Of a stretch of 64,000 nucleotides of DNA, positions 53,232-64,000 are shown one piece after another. Positions within the stretch are counted from its first letter, which is position 1, and every line of letters starts with the position of its first letter. Made by a program: the position numbers and the translations under genes. The stretch comes from Onthophagus taurus. Lineage: Eukaryota > Arthropoda > Insecta > Coleoptera > Scarabaeidae. The notes below the pieces were generated by a model that searched no databases, was not told where the DNA came from, and worked only from the letters and a program-made list of their open reading frames with translations. The stretch covers positions 14,823,001-14,887,000 of the forward strand of contig NC_091972.1 of NCBI RefSeq assembly GCF_036711975.1, written 5' to 3'.

Positions 53232-53299
53232 TATACAGCGTGTTCATAAAGCTTCATAGTCAAAGTTTCATAAGTTTTTTAAATAGAACATACTGTATA
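53232..53299. mobile_element. 68-base TATACAG-ended MITE
   Basis: Inverted ends TATACAGCGTGTTCATAAAG and TTAAATAGAACATACTGTATA-type text, weaker than its neighbour at 52942 but the same length and plan. Confidence 0.5.
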
Positions 53300-53430
53300 T
53301 TGTGTGCTAGTTGAATTGCCCATCAAGTTACCTTTAATAAATGATAAGTATGTCACATATCTGTCTTTAGTAGTTTTCCTGATATTTAGAATTTAAAGAA
53401 TAATGTGTAATAAAATATGCGTTATTGTAC

Positions 53431-53588
53431 TTAACACGTTGACTGCCATGAGAAGCGTAACTTGATGCACGGCAAAATTTCCACAACAGCCACGAGAAGC
53501 ACCAGTTGATTCTTATTATTTAATTTTAAAATTGTTCCGGTCAGAATGGATAGATTTTTAGTGACTATTGCGGCAGTCAACGTGTTAA
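53431..53588. mobile_element. piggyBac-type MITE with TTAA target duplication
   Basis: TTAA, then CACGTTGACTGCC at the left. At the right is GGCAGTCAACGTG, then TTAA. The 150-base interior is non-coding. TTAA flanks plus inverted ends are the mark of the piggyBac superfamily. A lone matching end occurs at 58447-58468. Confidence 0.75.
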
Positions 53589-54545
53589 TATTACATTCTG
53601 CCTATTTTTGTCAGTCTTTTTTGTTCTTCGTTTTATTATTTGATTAATATTTTATAATGTAAAATAATTTTACTGCCATATACCAGATTTTAATGCAACT
53701 TGGTACTTTATGAGATTTAAAAATATGTAAGTAATGAAATATGCAATTATTTTTCCATATAATTTACGACTTTAGAGAAAATAAGATGGGCATGTTAAGA
53801 GATACCTCAAGATCTTTTATACAGCGCATTAATGCTTGTGGAAGAGAAAATGGGCGGCATTTTGAACAACTTCTAAATATTAATTAAATTAATACCTACT
53901 TGTTGAGCAATGTTTAGTAATTGTTGCTGCATTTCCTTCAAATAATTTAGTAATTAAAAAAAGGGATTTATTATTCTGCCATTTCATTGTATTTTTATCA
54001 CGTTTTGATTATTAAATTATAAAAGTTTTTTCTTAAATTGTATTTTAATACTTCTATAATATTACTGATTTACAAATGAGAGACAAACAAAAAAGAAAAA
54101 ACAAAAAAAGACAGAATATATTACATTCTGTCTGTTGAAAATAATGTATAAGTGGTCCTTGGTATAAGTGACAATAATTTTACTACTTAATTACTACTTT
54201 TAATTTCACTTTCTCCGTAAATAAAAATCATTTTGACTTTTTCTGCCACACTTATTACACTTATGAATACAGAATTGTATGCTATTAGCTTTTATGCTAA
54301 TTTAGTTTTACCTGCTACATTTTAAAACAATTCATCCAATGAAGTCTTTAAAACCTGGTTAGTATGGTGTTTGATATTCTGGAAATGCTGACATAAGCAG
54401 TTCCAAGAACTCTTGTTTTTTGTGCCTTACTCTATTATCACTTGTAAAATGGAGAAAGGCCGAAACCTCTTTAGACATCTTTCCAAATGTATTTCTGACG
54501 ACCCAGGTCACCCGATGTGCCTGCATTTCTTTTGTTGAACGTTCT

Positions 54546-55329
54546 TAAATAGTCTTCCAAGAATTACTTTTGTCCATAGATTCAATATGTAAAATGAACC
54601 GTTTTCAAGATATTCCACAACGTAAAACTAATTGTTTATATGTTAATTAAATTAAAGATATAATTAACAAACACGTTATTACAATCGGCCATTAAACTAA
54701 AATGAAGAGTTTCCAATCAATTTGAAACGCTTGTTGGAAGAAAGCTAATTATACAACTGAAACAAAGACATACTGGTGCAGATATATTACGCAAAACATT
54801 ATTTTGAATTGTAATTATGTTATGACTTATTAGTTTACCTTTCCTAGAATGTCATAATAACGAATAGTTCTCGACTAATCTCTATTCAGCCATTCTAGGT
54901 AGATTGTTTGATTTAGGTGACCTTACTGTTTCGAGAAAAAACTGAGTTATAAGGTTATTTTGTCTACTGTTCTAGGAAAGAGGTTTAAAATTCGTACACA
55001 TAGATACAATTACCCGCGAAAAGCATAGGGAAATTAAAGTATTTGATATCAACGGAACGTATCATTTCAACATTTCTCGACTTCTTTCAACTCCTTAATA
55101 TTTTGTATTGATATATAAATTTCGATCAATTTCTAGATTATTACTATATTAAATTTTGAGGTTCTACACTGCATTTCGTTTATTTAGTGCCAGTAATGTA
55201 AATAGAAGTTCGTTTCATAGATAGCTGGTTCGCAAAGAGATAAGAATAATGAAATATTTAAGTGAGAAATCGTTATTTTTAACGTCGAAGTTGGTGCATT
55301 GCATAATTGATCTATGAAAACACACAATG
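54546..55329. other. No gene seen
   Basis: AT-rich intergenic sequence, nothing recognised. Confidence 0.4.
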
Positions 55330-55399
55330 TATACAGGGTGGTTCAATTTTTAATCATTCTAGTAAAGTTTCCCGATTAAAAACTGAACCATCCTGTATA
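55330..55399. mobile_element. 70-base TATACAG-ended MITE
   Basis: Inverted ends TATACAGGGTGGTTCAATTT and AAACTGAACCATCCTGTATA flank a minimal loop. Third member of the very short family. Confidence 0.65.
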
Positions 55400-56669
55400 T
55401 CAATACGCATCTTTAAACAATAAGAACATTTTCTAAATACTAAGAATTTTGGCGAGTTCAAGTTGCTATACTTTCGAATAATTATATGTTAATTCAATAA
55501 TTTTTTCTGTTTCAGATTTTTCGCAAATCAGTACGAAATCGCAAGGAACGCAACCCACAGCTACCCAAAAATTTCAATGCCAATCGGTTATTTCGTTTAA
55601 ATCTGCGTTGCTAATACTTTTGAAACTGATAATTTTGCATTTTCAGGTTTTTGATTCCCACTGAACAGCACAAGACAGCAATGCAACCCAATACTTTTAG
55701 AAAAGTTTTATTATCGAACCTCTGTAACGTGCTAATCTGAACTAGCAAATACGCTGTAAACCATTAATTTAAAAATTTTAGATTTTGAGTTTCCGTTAAT
55801 AGTACAAGGCAGCAATGCAACACATAACGCAATGTATACCATAAGATATCGCAGAGATAAGCCGTCGGACGCGTTTTCCATTCGTATGCGAATTCATAGC
55901 ACCATGGTATTAAGCTATTTTAAAAATTATATGTTTTCATTTCCCACTGTATTCAAAGTACTAAATTGTCATTTGGCATACTACTTTTACTTTAACCATT
56001 AATGGAGACCAGAAGACATGTATCACACGAACGTCTTAATTGGCGAGGGCGGGAGACGGTCAGCGGAATTAACCACGTTATTGACCGCACGCAACTTGTT
56101 AATGGTTAATCACCTTGTATATGATAATTGTATGGAGAAGTACTGTATGGTTTGTACCTTGGGACATTTAAAGTAATTAATATATGCCGTGTTAATTCTA
56201 AAGGGCGTAGCTCCTTTTATTTCAAATTTAGAATTAGAATTACCTTTGGGTTAATTGGTATTCAACGTGTTTCTCAGTTATTAATTTCGATCTGATATAT
56301 ATGCTTGTTGCATATATATCAGAAAAAATATATATATTGTGGCAGATGCCGAGTTTGAACACACCAGAAAACCCCAAGAACAAAAATAAATAATTCATCT
56401 GGTACAACATAGGCGGCATAAAATGGATCCTGGAAAGAAATTAAGTTATATTACTTAGATTAATGTCTCTAATATATCTGAATACCATAAACAAGTAGCA
56501 TTTGTGCTTCCTAATGATATAAAATATATCTAATGGAGAGTGATTACATTAACATAAGCTGTAGAAAAGATTACCTACTTATACGTTTTCTACAAGTCAA
56601 TGTCCCAAGGTACTAACAATTCTCATAAATGAATAAAACGTGTTATAAATATATAATACTATTGTGTTA
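55400..56669. other. No gene seen
   Basis: No supportable gene. A GC-richer stretch lies around 56030-56095 (GGCGAGGGCGGGAGACGG). A TATATATCAG...CTGATATATAT near-palindrome lies at 56294-56325. Confidence 0.4.
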
Positions 56670-56879
56670 TATACTGAGTGGTTCAAATTCGATTGCTGTG
56701 CAAATTTTGTATATACTTTATTAAATATTGTTTTAGTTAAGGCTTCATAATAATATCTAAATCACAATGTTACACCTACAATAAACAATAACCTTTACGA
56801 AACTTTCAGGTTTTGGGAGACATTTTCAAAAATGAGATCGAAATTTGTGGCATAACTTGAATTTGGGCCACTCTGTATA
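56670..56879. mobile_element. 210-base TATAC-ended MITE
   Basis: The left end TATACTGAGTGGTTCAAATTC is roughly complementary to the right end GAATTTGGGCCACTCTGTATA. Non-coding interior. A longer relative of the TATACAG group. Confidence 0.5.
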
Positions 56880-57242
56880 CGACTAATGTGTAAAAATAAA
56901 CCGATTAGTGTTAAACGTCTGTTTATTAAAATTTACTTTAATCCCAGATTATACCGGGATTTATCTTTATATCTCCTTGTTACAACGCAGACAGACTTGT
57001 TAATAGATTAAAGCAATTCACAAAACATTTTACTCATATTACTCCAATATAGACGTTTAAAATTCAATCATTTACTTTAACACATAAAGTGCAAGGGCAC
57101 TAAAAACATTTAAACCATTATATCGCTTTTTTTAACCACATAACATAATGGCAAAAAAGAGTAATCTTCGATTGAAAAACCCAACTTTCAATCAAAACGC
57201 TATAATATAATATAATTCCTGAATTAAAAAGGAATGCTCTAC

Positions 57243-57248
57243 TTTATT
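57243..57248 (-). terminator. Poly(A) signal of the WDSUB1-like gene
   Basis: Minus-strand AATAAA about 20 bases beyond the stop codon at 57269. Confidence 0.45.
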
Positions 57249-57268
57249 ACTAATATTTCAATAAATTT

Positions 57269-60200
57269 TTATTCTTCATTTTCATGACTATCGCATAAAT
57301 ACGAATAAATCGAATTTCTTAATTCGATATTTAACGAATAATCGGTGTTTGTTAAAACAGCATTTGTCATGGGACTGGTGAATTTTCCCGCCATAAACCA
57401 TTCTGTGATGGCTCGTTTTTCGTATGTAAATCCGTCAGAAATTTTAACAGGTTCGCGCATTACTTCGTGAGTAATTGGACATAAAAATTCAATGGGAGCG
57501 TTGGATTTATTCCATATACTTGGATCTTCTAAATCCATTTGTTTTAGCCATTTAATTTCTCTTATTAATCGTGCCGCTTGGTCTCCTTTTAGATCCAAAG
57601 CGACACAAACGTCTTCTTCTGGAACTGTTAGTAGTTTTTGGCCGTCTAAAGTGGTGTTAACAATGTAATCTTTGAGGTCTTGAAGACCTAGATCTTCCAA
57701 CCATTTTAAAATGTCTGAAGTAGTCCAATCAACAACGGATTTTGTACGGATTTTTATTTTATTTGCAACAGCAGTTTGGAATACCTATAAAAACAAAGTG
57801 AGGTTGATGGTGTTTTAGGATATTGATGAGGAAAATTGTACCAGTTGTTGAGGTAATTTCCACAGCCATAAAGTTTTATCAAGACAACCAACTGCTAACA
57901 TTGAACAATTTTCGTTAAAAGAACATGTTGTAACTATTGAATCGTGATCTAAAACGTGCAAACATTCGCCGGAATAGACTGCCCAAATTCTAGCTTGTCT
58001 ATCTGTTGCTGTTGAACATAAAATTTCACCGGTAGTTGCAAATCTAACGTAAATTACACTTCCACCGTGTCCTTGCAGAGTTTTCCAACATTTTACTTTC
58101 AATTCTTTCAAATAAGCAACATTAACATTCTAAAAGAAGAGATTATTAATTACATCATTACTGTAAAACCTCGATATAACGAATTAATGCGGAGAAAGGA
58201 GAGTTCGTTATAACCAAAAGTCTGTTATTTGAAAAATTTTTAATTTGCACATAGAACTAGAAACATTTGGGTTTTCTTCAGCCTTCTTGAGAGACGTATG
58301 GCTAAACCCGAATGGTTCTGGGTCTAGTTCTATACCCTATTTAAATTTTGGGTTTCCTGGACCAGTACCATATTTTGTCAAAAACTGCCAGAGGTACAAC
58401 ATCTGTACCACGCGGCGTCTAAAGCAATTTGGCACATACGTCCAGCCACATGGCAGTCAACGTGTTAAGAATATTTTGTCTGTTGTATCCGAATTAAGAC
58501 GATAAGAACAAGAGGGGAAGACCTAGGAAGAAGTGGAAGGAAAGAATAGCAGAAATTAGGAAGAAGAGAGGGAAGACTCTAGCAGATATAAAGGAATTAG
58601 CCAGGAACCGGAAGGAGAGGAATAGGAAAAAGATTTATCCGACGCCATCAGGCATAAGGTTGAGGAGAAGAAGAAGAAGTATCCGAATTCCGTTATACCG
58701 AGGTTTTACTGTATTAAAATTTAATTTTTTTACAAGTTTCATTGATATACTCCACAATTTCACCAAACTATCATTTCCACACGTTCCCAAAAGATAATTT
58801 TTAGCATCGTTTGAAAATCCATTTGATAAAGGTTCGTAATTAGGTGAAAAATCGCACGATTGTATCCCCAAGTCGTGGGCGTCATCTTGAACGTAAATAT
58901 TAACCGTTCCATTCCATAATCGAAAATCTCCATTACTAGAAGCTGTAGCTATAATTTTTCCGTCAGGGGAATAACAAGCTGCAGTAACAGCATCTAAGTG
59001 ACCTTCTAATTCTCTAAGAATAAATTTTTATGTTTCCATAAGTTATTAGATGAGTTAAATAATGTCATACCCAACTTTCTCCATATTTCCACAATTCCAA
59101 ATGGTAGCTTTTTCATCATCTCCAGCTGTTAATAATCTACTTCCATCAGGTGAAAACCTGGATATTCTTACTCCCAAAGTGTTATCAGGGATTGTATTCA
59201 AAATTTCACCCGTCTAATAATATTTCAAAAATAGAATAAAACTAACGAATAAGGTTGACAAAAATTTGTTTAAATTTGTCGACCTCTACTCTTTCATATA
59301 TCACCTGGGAATTCCAAATTGAAGCCGATCCATCTAAAGAAGCAGAAGCTAATTGAGTACCATCTTGTGAAAACTCCACGTAATTGACTGAGTAGGAATG
59401 ACCTTCCATTGGGGAATATTCAACTTCTTCTAAAAAACCATCCCCAGTGGTTACTTTAAATATTCTAATAATTTTATCACTAAATTAAAGAAAAAAAATT
59501 AATACGTCAAATCAACATTATTTTAAGCAGTTACCTTGAACCTATGGCAAGTAAATCATTGCCATAAAAACAACAAGAATTAATGGCAGCTTCAGCTAAA
59601 TCACTAAATTTCTCCAATAACATAACGCTACTTTCCCTAATTTCTTCATCGTTTCTAATAACTTGACTTTCTTGAACGCCGTTTTGAATGAAGGGTATCA
59701 AATGAGTATAACTCTTCACCAACTCCGAATTGATGTTAAATTGTCCTTCGGTATCCCAAACATTGATGTTTTTATCATTAGAACCTAAAAAAAATTTGAA
59801 AGTAAAAACTTTTTATTTTTAAATTTGTTTGATTACCTGAAGCGATTAACCTTGAATCCCTCGAGAAGCAAACACAGTTAATGTATCGGGTGTGACCTTG
59901 AAGGGCGCGCAAACATGTTCCTGCTGAGTTCCATATCTTAATCACTTTATCAAGACTTGACGATGCTAATAAGGCCCCTGTATGGTTGTATTTTACAAAA
60001 GTCACTGCGGAGGAATGACCAATTAGCTCGTTTAATTTTTCAATTGTAACAGAAACGTTCGTGTCAGATTTAAATTTTGCTGAAGAACATGTCGTTATTC
60101 GCCACGTGTTGATTCTATCGCTATTTCCACTAGATGCTAAAGTGTAGTGTTTTATAAAGGGGTTGGATTCTAAAATGGGGGGAAATAATGCAAATTAACA

Positions 60201-60902
60201 AAATTATTTAAAAAAAATAAATATACCTTCGTGTTCTATGTGCGGTGAAACATCGATACATAAAATACCTAAATCATGCGCATTATCTTGAGACGCTACA
60301 GGATTACAAACATCGTCTTTAGTTGTGTCACCGATATCCTGCATGGACCAAACATTCAAAATTTCTAAACTACACCCGCTAATAAGCCATTGAGAGTCTG
60401 AAGTAAACGCCAATCCTTGCGTGGTTCCTTCATGTTGAAAAACAGTTCTAAAAATTAATAAAAAAAATTTTTTTGACGATTTTGATTTTTTTAAATTTAT
60501 TTACCGGATTAAACTGCGATGTATTAAATCCCAAAAGCAAATGGCACCGTTATCACCCGCAGTGGCCAAAATGGAACTGTCAGGAGCAAACCTGTATAAA
60601 AAGAGGTGAAAAAAAAATAAAATCCCATCAATTTCAAAAACTACAATTTTTAAGGGAGAGCTTCTATTTACCTACAAACTCGAATCGGATCGCCGTTCAT
60701 CTGGACCATGGTATATATTTTGGTGCCGGAATGTAAGTTCCAAAGGACAGCCGAACCGTCTATTGAAGCCGTTGCCAGCATCGACCCTTGTGGTGAAACT
60801 TTGACACATGTTACGCCGTACTTGTGACCGCGTAATGGCGAGAAAATTTTTTCTTTGTAGCCTGATCCCGGTAACCATTCCCATATTTTTACTGTCTTAT
60901 CG
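57269..60902 (-). CDS. WDSUB1-like: WDSUB1-like WD40-SAM-U-box protein with two propellers (5' partial)
   Basis: Ten exons join in phase: 60902-60672, 60591-60505, 60447-60227, 60169-59837, 59784-59535, 59479-59305, 59213-59071, 59013-58734, 58129-57842 and 57784-57269. They give 840 residues plus a missing N-terminus, against about 476 for human WDSUB1. The first half is a WD40 propeller (DKTVKIWEW, GSAVLWN, AHDLGIL, DKVIKIWN, GHTRYINCV, DKNINVWD). The second half is another (DKIIRIFKV, GSASIWN, AHDLGIQ, DSLVKLWS, RQARIWAV, DKTLWLWK). Exon 59784-59535 carries both the last blade of the first and the start of the second, so this is one gene with an internal duplication. A SAM domain (WTTSDILKWLEDLGLQDL) and a U-box (FLCPITHEVMREPVKISDGF, ITEWF) follow. 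This is probably an E2-binding ubiquitin ligase whose propellers choose substrates. Exon 60902 starts mid-codon, so a 5' exon is missing. Confidence 0.92.
58159..58713. mobile_element. pogo/Tigger-like element in a WDSUB1-like intron, itself invaded
   Basis: The ends are inverted: TACTGTAAAACCTCGATATA at 58159 and TATACCGAGGTTTTACTGTA at 58713, with TA flanks, as in pogo/Tigger elements. Inside are a half-length piggyBac end (GGCAGTCAACGTG then TTAA, ending 58468) and, from about 58498, a plus-strand LINE 3' scrap (RGRPRKKWKERIAEI, then TLADIKELARNRKERNRK). The element's right edge is about 20 bases from the 5' splice site of the exon ending at 58734. Confidence 0.6.
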
Positions 60903-61009
60903 CTTAAAATAAAATTTAAATTTAAAATGAAATGATTAAAAGTAAAACAAAATCAACATGTAACATATTTCTCCGAGATTACAAAATGTAAAATGTTTAA
61001 TTAATACCA
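60903..61009 (-). other. Intron flank upstream of the first WDSUB1-like exon
   Basis: Acceptor TTTTAAG precedes 60902. The donor exon was not found between here and 64000; it may be disguised among repeats or lie outside the window. Confidence 0.35.
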
Positions 61010-61490
61010 GCAAACAAGGCTGTACAGAGGGCAATTCAAATGTAGGTTAGTTTACGTTGTAATAAAAGTTTCCAGACCGAAAAACGATTATTATTTCAGC
61101 TGAAAGAGTAAGATCAGCATTGAAGAGGAACCCACTCGAACGTTACAAAATTGGCAAAACAACGTCGCTAAAGTCAGGACTTCCCTACAGCACTCTCCAT
61201 CGCTTTCAGTACGGAAATATGCCTTAATACAAGAAAGAATATAACGTAGAAGACTACTAGTTCCATCTGGATATAGCTATGATCCATACAACACGTAATC
61301 CGATCGAAATTTTGCAAGGGATGTTCCCATGTTGAGCCATCCCCTTACGCTAAGTATTTTCGCAAGCAGAAGTTTTCAAACATCGTTACTAGAAGGAATA
61401 AAGGAAACCATTATGTCTACATTTGGGTTTTTTGTATCAATCTTTTGAAATATGGGAGTTATTTTTGCCGCACCCTATATTAATCTAAAA
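61010..61490 (+). pseudogene. Tc1/mariner-like helix-turn-helix transposase remnant
   Basis: Plus-strand translation near 61095 gives AERVRSALKRNPLERYKIGK, then SGLPYSTLHRFQY. This fits the paired-like helix-turn-helix of Tc1/mariner/IS630 transposases (S.R..A...G...STV.R). Decayed beyond that. A TACAGAGGGCAATTCAAATG end-like word lies at 61015. Confidence 0.45.
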
Positions 61491-62000
61491 ACGATCTAAA
61501 TTACGAACATGTCGTTATCCGTCTACCGCATACTTGTCTGATTGCTAACAAACATTCTGCCAAGGTTTTCTTTTTACTTATGACGTGTGCGAATACGGCA
61601 GCCCAAATAACACATTTCATGCCATGAAGATGTTCATGCCATTGTATCGTTGTGGTTGCCACTAATGCTGGAGTTGGGTTGGGTTGCTCGTTGTTTGCCT
61701 GTCTCTTTCATTGATACTTCATTGATACATATAGTAGAACCATCTATTTGTCTGACAGAAGTTATAATATGAATAAGAAAAGAATTATGGTCTGGGTGTG
61801 TCTTGGCATGGATTTTGAGCCTTTCTCCCAAATCATAGCCTTAGCTTAAATTTAGAAAACAATTTGACGGATGTCATATATGGTTACGCCATCTAGTAGT
61901 AAGAGACAGAAGAACGATGACTGTCATTAGTTAAGGTTATGTTAACAATACAGTTCAGACATAGTTATAAGAAGTTTTGTAAGTTACTTTTGTTAGAAGA
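61491..62000. other. No gene recognised
   Basis: A minus-strand frame at 61634-61831 has no family features. A GTTGGGTTGGGTTG run lies at 61672-61687. Confidence 0.35.
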
Positions 62001-62880
62001 TATTGCTGGTAACTTCAGAAGATGGAAAAACGAAAAAGTGTATTGTACACATGTCAACGTCTGGAATCGATGAAAGTACGATACGATACGATACGATATA
62101 TAAAGTATTACAACGAGGCAAAGAAAAGTTGCTATACTCCTACACACGATTGGAGAAGAAGTCCAAGAAATTTATGGTACATTAGAAGTCAATGAAGAAA
62201 AGAGAAAAGATTGGAAAAGTTTTAATGTAGTTGGAGAAATACTTCACACCAAAGGCTAATGAAACGGTAAATAGACACATATTCAATTCTAGAGTACACA
62301 GAGAAGGTGAAAGCTTTGGTAGTTTCATCACAAAAGAAATTAAGCAAAGACTGTAATTTCGAAAACTTGAAAGATGGATTAATTAGAGAGAACAGTATAT
62401 GGACTCAGGAATAATAAAGTTATTCGCTATTATTAGAATTTGCAAAGCATCAGAACTAGCAGAAGTGCAATCCAAGAAACTAGACGAGGAAAGTATGGTG
62501 TGCAAAATAAAGAAAGAAAGAGAAGTGATAAAAGGTTTCAAAAGGGGAGAAATGAAACAAAGCGCTTGCAAAAGTTATGAAAACAAGCATCCAGCGAAGA
62601 AATGGCCTGCTTTTGGGCGAAAGTGTAGTAAGTGTCATAAATTCAATCATTATACTAGATCTAACGGTATGGCAGAAAGACATGTTCAAACAAGGAAAAA
62701 CTTGTTGAACAAAGCAGAATATTCCAATAATGATCCTTATTTGTGGTTACTTGAGTTTCGTAATACACCCTTAGAATACATTAACAAAGCACTTAATGAA
62801 TTAATTTTGCTTGGAAGAAATTTAAGAGCTATTATGCACACCCCGAAACATTTACAAAGAATACTATGATCATAATGTAA
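62001..62880 (+). pseudogene. Gypsy-like LTR retrotransposon remnant with gag joined to integrase
   Basis: Gag-like pieces (NRHIFNSRVHREGESFGSFI near 62270) lead into the frame 62399-62869. That frame has a retroviral-type CCHC knuckle partly kept (AFGRKCSKCHKFNHY) fused directly to the integrase-core end (SNGMAERHVQTRKNLLNKAE, LEFRNTPLEYINKALNEL). Everything between gag and the integrase end (protease, RT, RNase H) is deleted. No intact LTR was seen. A short (ATACG)n microsatellite lies at 62079-62098. Confidence 0.6.
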
Positions 62881-63780
62881 AAATCAAAACATAACAATAT
62901 CAACAAAATTATAAATATTACCACGTAAATATTACATCTTGAATATAGAGTCAAACCGAAACAATTTAAGGATTATGAAACATATGTTTGGAAGCAAGCT
63001 ATTGTAACCTACAGCTCATGAAAACATATCTAATTGCACAACTATGTCGTTGCTACTATTGTTTAGCAAAAAACTCTAAGAAGTTATTTACAAATTGATC
63101 GTTCGGTCAAGAGCGATTTACTGGAACTGTTTCAAATTGATTCTATTGCGCCTTCCGGTATCTCAAACGATAGCTTTTCAGTATTAAAATATTTTCATTT
63201 CTTGAAGTACTTATAAATGCTGGTGACATCAGATTATTTAGTCCTATATCCTCGCCTTTGGACTGCACACTGTTACAGCGAAACATCTTTATTCAGTGTA
63301 TATGACACTTACGTCCTCGGTGGTATGGATACAAGAGATTCAGACTTGACTATCACACGCATTTCATAAATATTAATGGAATAAGACTTTTTTATTTTGC
63401 CTCTCTTTAGAATACTTTCGAGTATCCACAGTTTCATCTGGAATCCTCAAATTTTGATTAGATTCCAAAGATATCTTAGCTTCAAAGCAAACAGTAATTA
63501 AGAATTGAAGTTTACCACTTTTTAATTTCTCAGTCTATACTGAGAATGGCGCGCACTGGACACTAGCTTTAACGTACTAGCTGCTCAGATTGTTTTACAA
63601 ATAACGATCAAACGTTTAGAAATCAAACGTTTGGTGATTGCGGATTAATCGTAGAGCTCTCATGGTTTAAGTGAGACAACATTCTTTTACATTTAAGATT
63701 GATTTAAGATTTTGAGACATTTGCTCTTTTTGTCAGGTCACTTATTTTATTTTATACTTGTATTTATTACATCATTAATG
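62881..63780. other. No gene seen
   Basis: AT-rich intergenic sequence without a supportable frame. Confidence 0.4.
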
Positions 63781-63789
63781 AGTTTAGAC

Positions 63790-64000
63790 TGAGAAAAAGT
63801 TGTTTGCATAACTTTTTCAAACATTTTTTCGCAAGAGCAAATCAGAGAAGAGACAACTGTGTTGACATTATGAAATCAGTGGTGAATGATCTTTATTTCC
63901 TGGAACGTGCCGTTACCGGAGACGAGTCTTGTATACCTACTTGAGTATAACCCGGAAATAAAGTGTCAAAGTATAGAATGAATAAACCCCTTCAAGGCCT
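63790..64000 (+). pseudogene. mariner transposase fragment running off the window
   Basis: Translation from 63870 gives VVNDLYFLERAVTGDESCIP, a stop, and in another frame EYNPEIKCQSIE. This is the mariner segment around the first catalytic Asp (ND..FL...VTGDESW....YDPE.K.QS), with Trp changed to Cys. It is broken by a stop and a frameshift and continues past the window end. Confidence 0.65.

Larger units (their letters stand above)
52565..54545. mobile_element. Inverted-repeat pair of 250-base arms enclosing small MITEs
   Basis: The arm at 52565-52815 matches the reverse complement of 54275-54545. Shared words include AACAAGAGTTC, GTCAGCATTTCCAGAATATC, TTGTTTTAAAAT and AGCATAAAAGCT. Minus-strand translation of the right arm gives scraps such as EFLELLMSAFPEYQ, so the arms once coded for protein. 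The 1.46 kb between holds the small MITEs listed separately. Either two opposed copies of one repeat or one element with long arms. Confidence 0.5.

Noticed and set aside
57269..60902. Two adjacent WD40 genes instead of one
   Set aside because: Exon 59784-59535 holds the end of the first propeller and the start of the second in one frame, and all junction phases agree across the joint.

Overview
The window looks like a piece of an AT-rich, repeat-laden insect nuclear genome. Genes are split by short GT-AG introns, and the recognisable proteins are of insect type: an activin-branch R-Smad (Smox), an insect ACE-like M2 peptidase, an esterase-B-type carboxylesterase, dUTPase, a nucleolar RRM protein and a WDSUB1-like protein. 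Transposon decay fills the rest. A beetle is my guess from overall character; the sequence does not prove it.

Layout. 1-3147: decayed non-LTR retrotransposon pieces on the minus strand and otherwise featureless DNA. 3148-6720 (+): ten exons of a receptor-type protein tyrosine phosphatase with a farnesoic-acid-O-methyltransferase-like (FAMeT-like) ectodomain; the signal-peptide exon was not found. 6900-8880: repeat debris. 8943-15441 (-): angiotensin-converting-enzyme-like gene in five coding exons, the first separated by a 4.4 kb repeat-bearing intron. 15921-17296 and 19398-20708 (-): two tandemly duplicated ankyrin/SOCS-box-like genes. 20900-26060: repeat zone with 2.4 tandem copies of a 1.3 kb composite of hAT-transposase and reverse-transcriptase remains, flanked by an inverted pair of another repeat. 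26710-33326 (+): Smox, seven exons. 33330-41300: mostly AT-rich DNA with MITEs, short tandem repeats and LINE debris. 41590-43421 (-): carboxylesterase, four exons. 43925-44026 (-): a possible 33-residue membrane micro-ORF. 44270-47160: hairpin element, hAT and LINE remains. 47594-48158 (+): dUTPase. 48618-49852 (+): nucleolar RRM protein. 50550-57200: nested and miniature DNA transposons. 57269-60902 (-): a WD40-SAM-U-box gene with two successive WDSUB1-like propellers; its 5' exon was not found. 61000-64000: Tc1/mariner-like and Gypsy-like debris.

The genes do not form a common pathway; this is an ordinary eukaryotic neighbourhood. The most interesting protein-level features are the FAMeT-like ectodomain joined to a tyrosine phosphatase, the doubled WD40 propeller in one WDSUB1-like gene, substitutions in the ACE active site, and the gain or loss of one ankyrin repeat between the tandem SOCS-box-like paralogues. 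All exon models were built by eye from reading frame, GT-AG sites and phase; no search or transcript data were available.
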